From the NCBI GenBank assembly GCA_016935655.1, contig JAFGQM010000071.1, forward strand, positions 1-9,521: DNA of 9,521 nucleotides, read 5' to 3'. The notes under the pieces were generated by a model, which was not told where the DNA came from, made no database searches, and saw nothing but the letters and a program-made list of their open reading frames with translations. This document shows, piece after piece, positions 7,171-9,521 of the stretch. A program made the translations under genes and the position numbers. Source of the stretch: Candidatus Altarchaeota archaeon. GTDB lineage: Archaea; Altiarchaeota; Altiarchaeia; JAFGQM01. The number at the start of each line of letters is the position of its first letter. Position 1 is the first letter of the stretch.

Positions 7171-8160
7171 ATGATAGTTTTCCACGTCTCAGGAGAGCAC
7201 GAGGAACTCCCGAAGGCGGAGATACAAGGGATATGTGATTCTTACAATTCCAAGTTTAAAATCGTTGCTGGACGGGGCAATTACCTGCTGGCTGATGTGG
7301 ATAAAGACATTCACGCCCTCGCAAATAGATTGGCTTTCACCCATGAGGTCTTCGAAGCAGCCTCTGTAACCGCCCTAGACGAACTTCGCTCTGTATTAAG
7401 AGGGTTGCCCCATAAAAATGCGTCCTTTTGTATCGAAGCGCACAACTTTGAGAACAACAGGGCTGCCCAGATAAAGTGGGGGAAGGCCCTCGCAGATGAG
7501 TGGGGGATACCCGTAAAGCTCGATGGACCCGAATTGAGGATCCATCTGGTAGGACTGGGGCCCAGAGTCGTTGTCTCGACAGAAAAGTTAGGGATGGATA
7601 AGGGGGGGCTGGAGACGCGCGACCCGTCCAAGAGGCCCTACTTCCACCCCACTGCCCTCAAGCCGAAGCTGGCCAGACTGTTCGTCAATCTGGCGAGGGT
7701 CAAAGAGGGGGACTCGATTTTGGACCCGTTCTGCGGCAGCGGGTCGATACTCCTGGAGGCTGGGCTTATGGGAATGCGCGCATACGGACTGGACATGGAC
7801 CTAGAAAAGGTGTGGGGGTGCAAGGAGAACCTGAGATTCTTCGGAGCGAATGCAGAGGTCAAAGAGGGGGATGCCACAAAAATCGAAAAGACCTTTGATG
7901 AAAGATTCGACGCGATTGTCACGGACCCTCCATATGCGCGCGCAAGCAAGGTCTATGGGGGGGACCTGACTAGATTATATATGGATTTCCTGTCTTCTGG
8001 AAAAAAGGCAGTGAAGAAGGGGGGCTTCATCGTCTTCGCCATCCCAGCAGATGTGGACATTGGCGCAGAGATTAGAAAGATTGGTTTTAGTTCGATGTCA
8101 AAATATGAAATTTATGTCCACAGATCCCTCTCAAGAATGCTCTATGTCCTGGGGGTCTAA
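7171..8160 (+). CDS. trmG10: tRNA (guanine10-N2)-methyltransferase, Trm-G10 family (THUMP + Rossmann)
   Basis: The archaeal Trm-G10 enzyme methylates the N2 atom of guanosine 10 in tRNA, using S-adenosylmethionine, to give m2G and m2,2G. The product has 329 residues. The N-terminal half (1-135) is a ferredoxin-like plus THUMP module that grips the tRNA acceptor end; [11 protein letters not shown] (8-18) is the typical N-terminal stretch. The catalytic Rossmann domain starts around 150 with [20 protein letters not shown] (155-174), a signature of this family. Motif I follows in [16 protein letters not shown] (183-198), an acidic residue after motif II in GLDMD (206-210), EGDAT (232-236), and the N2-guanine catalytic motif TDPPY (251-255). 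The frame is open upstream to 7093, but those residues mirror lonB and have no family likeness, so the ATG at 7171 is chosen. A less likely alternative is another THUMP methyltransferase such as a Trm14/RlmL relative. The stop overlaps the convergent gene by four bases. Confidence 0.9.
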   Translation: MIVFHVSGEHEELPKAEIQGICDSYNSKFKIVAGRGNYLLADVDKDIHALANRLAFTHEVFEAASVTALDELRSVLRGLPHKNASFCIEAHNFENNRAAQIKWGKALADEWGIPVKLDGPELRIHLVGLGPRVVVSTEKLGMDKGGLETRDPSKRPYFHPTALKPKLARLFVNLARVKEGDSILDPFCGSGSILLEAGLMGMRAYGLDMDLEKVWGCKENLRFFGANAEVKEGDATKIEKTFDERFDAIVTDPPYARASKVYGGDLTRLYMDFLSSGKKAVKKGGFIVFAIPADVDIGAEIRKIGFSSMSKYEIYVHRSLSRMLYVLGV

Positions 8161-9521
8161 CAGGTATTCGCCCACAAACTTATTACTGCGATTATGTCAC
8201 TAAGACCCACGTTCCCGTTTGAGTCTAGGTCTCCTGTCGGGCCTGCAGTGGCCCAGTTGGCTATCACCTGGACTATGTCCCCGAGGCCTATGTTTACACC
8301 GCCATCCAGGTTGGCGTTGTTGCTTATGCAGGCAGAGTCCTTGCAAAGGTCGTATGTGCATGGGTTTTGGTCGACGCAGTCTGAGGAGTGGATGCATATG
8401 TCATTTTCTATGGGCGTGCACTGCAGCCCCTCGTATCTCCTCTGTGCAGGCAATTTGTTCAGATTGTTGAAGTCATCGATATTCGACCCAATCGCAGGCC
8501 AAGGTGTTTCCTTGCACCAGAAGTCCGGGGCAGATGTCAAATAGAGGGATGCCGGCATATCAAAATTCGCCCATTCTGCCGGGGCCGTTTCCCCTTTGAC
8601 GTTGTCGATGAAAGTATTGGTCGATTCGGGGGTGGCTATGCCGATGAACTTGACCCTGTAACGGTTCTTCTCCACCCACATGTTGGTGTTCATCCGGTCG
8701 AAATCGAAGCAGTTATCAGGATAAGAGCACCAGGGATAGCTCAAAAAGTACCTCGCTGTATTTGCAATGACGTTTAGACGATCGGCCACAAGACCCTCGG
8801 ATTCACAAGCGCCGTTCATGGACGTCCTAACCTCACTGGCCCTGTTCCTGAAGTAAGTTATCCCGGGGCCTTGTCTTCCCCACCAGCAGTCATGAGTGAT
8901 TCTATATGCGTCATTCCCCTCGATTAGGTTCTCGAAGGGGTATGTGCCGTGATGGAAGATCCCATGATCCTCCCTTATGTCCTTCTCATAATTATACGAG
9001 TAAACGTTCCCGTTCGCGGAACCCGAGAATATGCCGGTGACCCAAACATCCTCCAGTATATTATTGGTTATCAGTGAGTCCGAGGTTTTGCCGCCAAGCC
9101 CTAGTGCATAGGTGTTCGTGTAGGTGGGCTTCTGCACCCTTTTGAAGTGGCTGTCCACGATGCTAATCTTTGCACTGTTCCCCACATCCACAAAATTGGC
9201 ATAGGCGTTCCTTGCCTGGACGTTCCTGATCCAGCTGTTCGTTGCATAACTGAGGGTAAAGACAGTCCCTATGTACTCATATCTCGAGAGTGACGCATTG
9301 GCGAACAGGATCGTCAAGTCCTCGACGCCTGAATTATAAATAAAGTCAGGTCTCATCACCTTAGGCTTGGAATCTGGATTGATATTGTCCCTGAGCGGCG
9401 GATAGATCCGGAAGCCATTGAACCCAACATCCACGACCTTCACTACTTGCCCTATACCAGCTTGAAACCAGGCTGCAGGCGTTATCCGCTCATCGGCAAG
9501 TTGTGAGATTATCACGTAATC
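8157..9521 (-). CDS. Secreted right-handed beta-helix protein with Cys cluster and C-terminal dockerin-like repeats (5' end outside window)
   Basis: 454 codons are visible and the frame is open to the window edge. The GTG at 9515 is an ordinary valine in a continuous beta strand, so the true start and any signal peptide lie beyond 9521. Residues below count from that GTG. Residues 60-310 show short strands and turns typical of a right-handed parallel beta-helix: GVEDLTILFANASL, SWIRNVQARNAYANFVDV, DSLITNNILEDVWVTGI, ENLIEGNDAYRITHDCWW, GPGITYFRNRASE. A patch of His, Asp and Trp at 183-212 could be an active or ligand site. Residues 366-396 hold six cysteines, and 402-450 two dockerin-like calcium loops. 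Twelve cysteines in all suggest extracellular disulfides. Similar beta-helix proteins include polysaccharide lyases and surface adhesins; the substrate cannot be named. The most likely location is outside the cell. Confidence 0.85.
   Translation of the reverse strand, partial: DYVIISQLADERITPAAWFQAGIGQVVKVVDVGFNGFRIYPPLRDNINPDSKPKVMRPDFIYNSGVEDLTILFANASLSRYEYIGTVFTLSYATNSWIRNVQARNAYANFVDVGNSAKISIVDSHFKRVQKPTYTNTYALGLGGKTSDSLITNNILEDVWVTGIFSGSANGNVYSYNYEKDIREDHGIFHHGTYPFENLIEGNDAYRITHDCWWGRQGPGITYFRNRASEVRTSMNGACESEGLVADRLNVIANTARYFLSYPWCSYPDNCFDFDRMNTNMWVEKNRYRVKFIGIATPESTNTFIDNVKGETAPAEWANFDMPASLYLTSAPDFWCKETPWPAIGSNIDDFNNLNKLPAQRRYEGLQCTPIENDICIHSSDCVDQNPCTYDLCKDSACISNNANLDGGVNIGLGDIVQVIANWATAGPTGDLDSNGNVGLSDIIAVISLWANTC
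8166..8312 (-). other. Dockerin-like calcium-loop repeat pair at the C-terminus of the beta-helix protein
   Basis: Two related segments 27 residues apart (residues 402-421 and 429-448) end in matching Asp-Ile-(Val/Ile)-x-Val-Ile-x-x-Trp helices. The second loop, DLDSNGNVGLSD, has the dockerin/EF-hand pattern Asp-x-Asp-x-Asn-Gly-x-Val-x-x-x-Asp. The first, NLDGGVNIGLGD, has lost the glycine at loop position 6 and the usual Asp/Asn at position 5. In known systems dockerins bind cohesin domains on other extracellular proteins; archaeal dockerins outside cellulosomes are known, with roles still unclear. Confidence 0.75.
8328..8420 (-). other. Six-cysteine linker module before the dockerin-like region
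   Basis: Residues 366-396 contain six cysteines spaced C-x7-C-x5-C-x5-C-x4-C-x4-C, with the core DCVDQNPCTYDLC. This resembles a short disulfide module of the Asp-Cys-x-Asp-x-Asn-Pro-Cys-Thr-x-Asp-x-Cys kind seen repeatedly in large secreted proteins of other prokaryotes. Here it occurs once, between the beta-helix and the dockerin-like repeats, probably as a rigid spacer. Confidence 0.6.

Noticed and set aside
6507..7238. Plus-strand open frame of 243 codons opposite lonB
   Set aside because: It is the antisense shadow of a well-conserved LonB coding region. Its predicted protein has no recognisable domain and it has no promoter of its own.
8166..8312. Interpretation of the dockerin-like tail as evidence for a cellulosome
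   Set aside because: One dockerin-like pair without any visible cohesin scaffold or cellulase is not enough, and archaeal dockerins occur outside cellulosomes.
9513..9515. GTG at 9515 as the true start of the beta-helix protein
   Set aside because: The frame stays open to the window end (Asp-Tyr before the Val) and the sequence there reads as the middle of a folded strand with no signal peptide, so the gene is cut by the window edge.
1..9521. CRISPR array, transposon, prophage or defence-system genes
   Set aside because: No direct-repeat array, transposase, integrase, nuclease or toxin-like motifs were seen in any frame I read. The repeats found are protein-level motifs only.

Overview
The window looks archaeal. 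It carries a membrane-inserted LonB-type Lon protease, a DUF373 membrane protein (an archaeal family), and an archaeal Trm-G10-type THUMP tRNA methyltransferase. Several genes also have AT-rich TATA-like elements about 23-28 bases ahead of the ATG with no clear Shine-Dalgarno sequence, which suggests leaderless transcripts. Codon use leans on AGG and ATA and genes are tightly packed. The lineage cannot be fixed from the sequence alone. A DPANN-type or other uncultivated archaeon is plausible because of the dockerin-bearing secreted beta-helix protein and the unrecognised coiled-coil genes, but this is inference.

Layout: (1) Positions 1-1855, minus strand, hold the N-terminal two thirds of trpB (cut by the window edge) preceded by a gene for a stomatin-like SPFH membrane protein. 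(2) Positions 1910-5280, plus strand, hold three genes in a row: a DUF373 polytopic membrane protein with a C-terminal PRC-barrel-like domain, an 86-residue protein with one C-terminal membrane helix, and a 541-residue basic coiled-coil protein that also ends in a membrane helix. (3) Positions 5277-7160, minus strand, encode LonB. Its stop codon shares a palindromic CTAG with the stop of the coiled-coil gene. (4) Positions 7171-8160, plus strand, encode the Trm-G10 methyltransferase, starting 10 bases from the lonB start. (5) Positions 8157-9521, minus strand, hold the C-terminal part of a large secreted beta-helix protein ending in a cysteine cluster and a dockerin-like repeat pair. Its 5' end lies outside the window.

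Four conventional genes (trpB, SPFH, lonB, trmG10) sit among less understood ones. Five consecutive genes (SPFH, DUF373-PRC, the two tail-anchored coiled-coil proteins, LonB) encode integral membrane proteins. SPFH proteins are known in other systems to organise membranes and restrain membrane proteases, so a shared role in membrane organisation or quality control is a reasonable but untested hypothesis. The least explained gene is the 541-residue coiled-coil protein. It carries a recurring short Gly-x-Val-(Ile/Val)-x-(Glu/Asn)-Gln motif, and four clear copies plus one weak copy lie at distances that are multiples of seven residues. No tRNA, rRNA, CRISPR array, insertion sequence or gene-free stretch longer than 60 bases was found.
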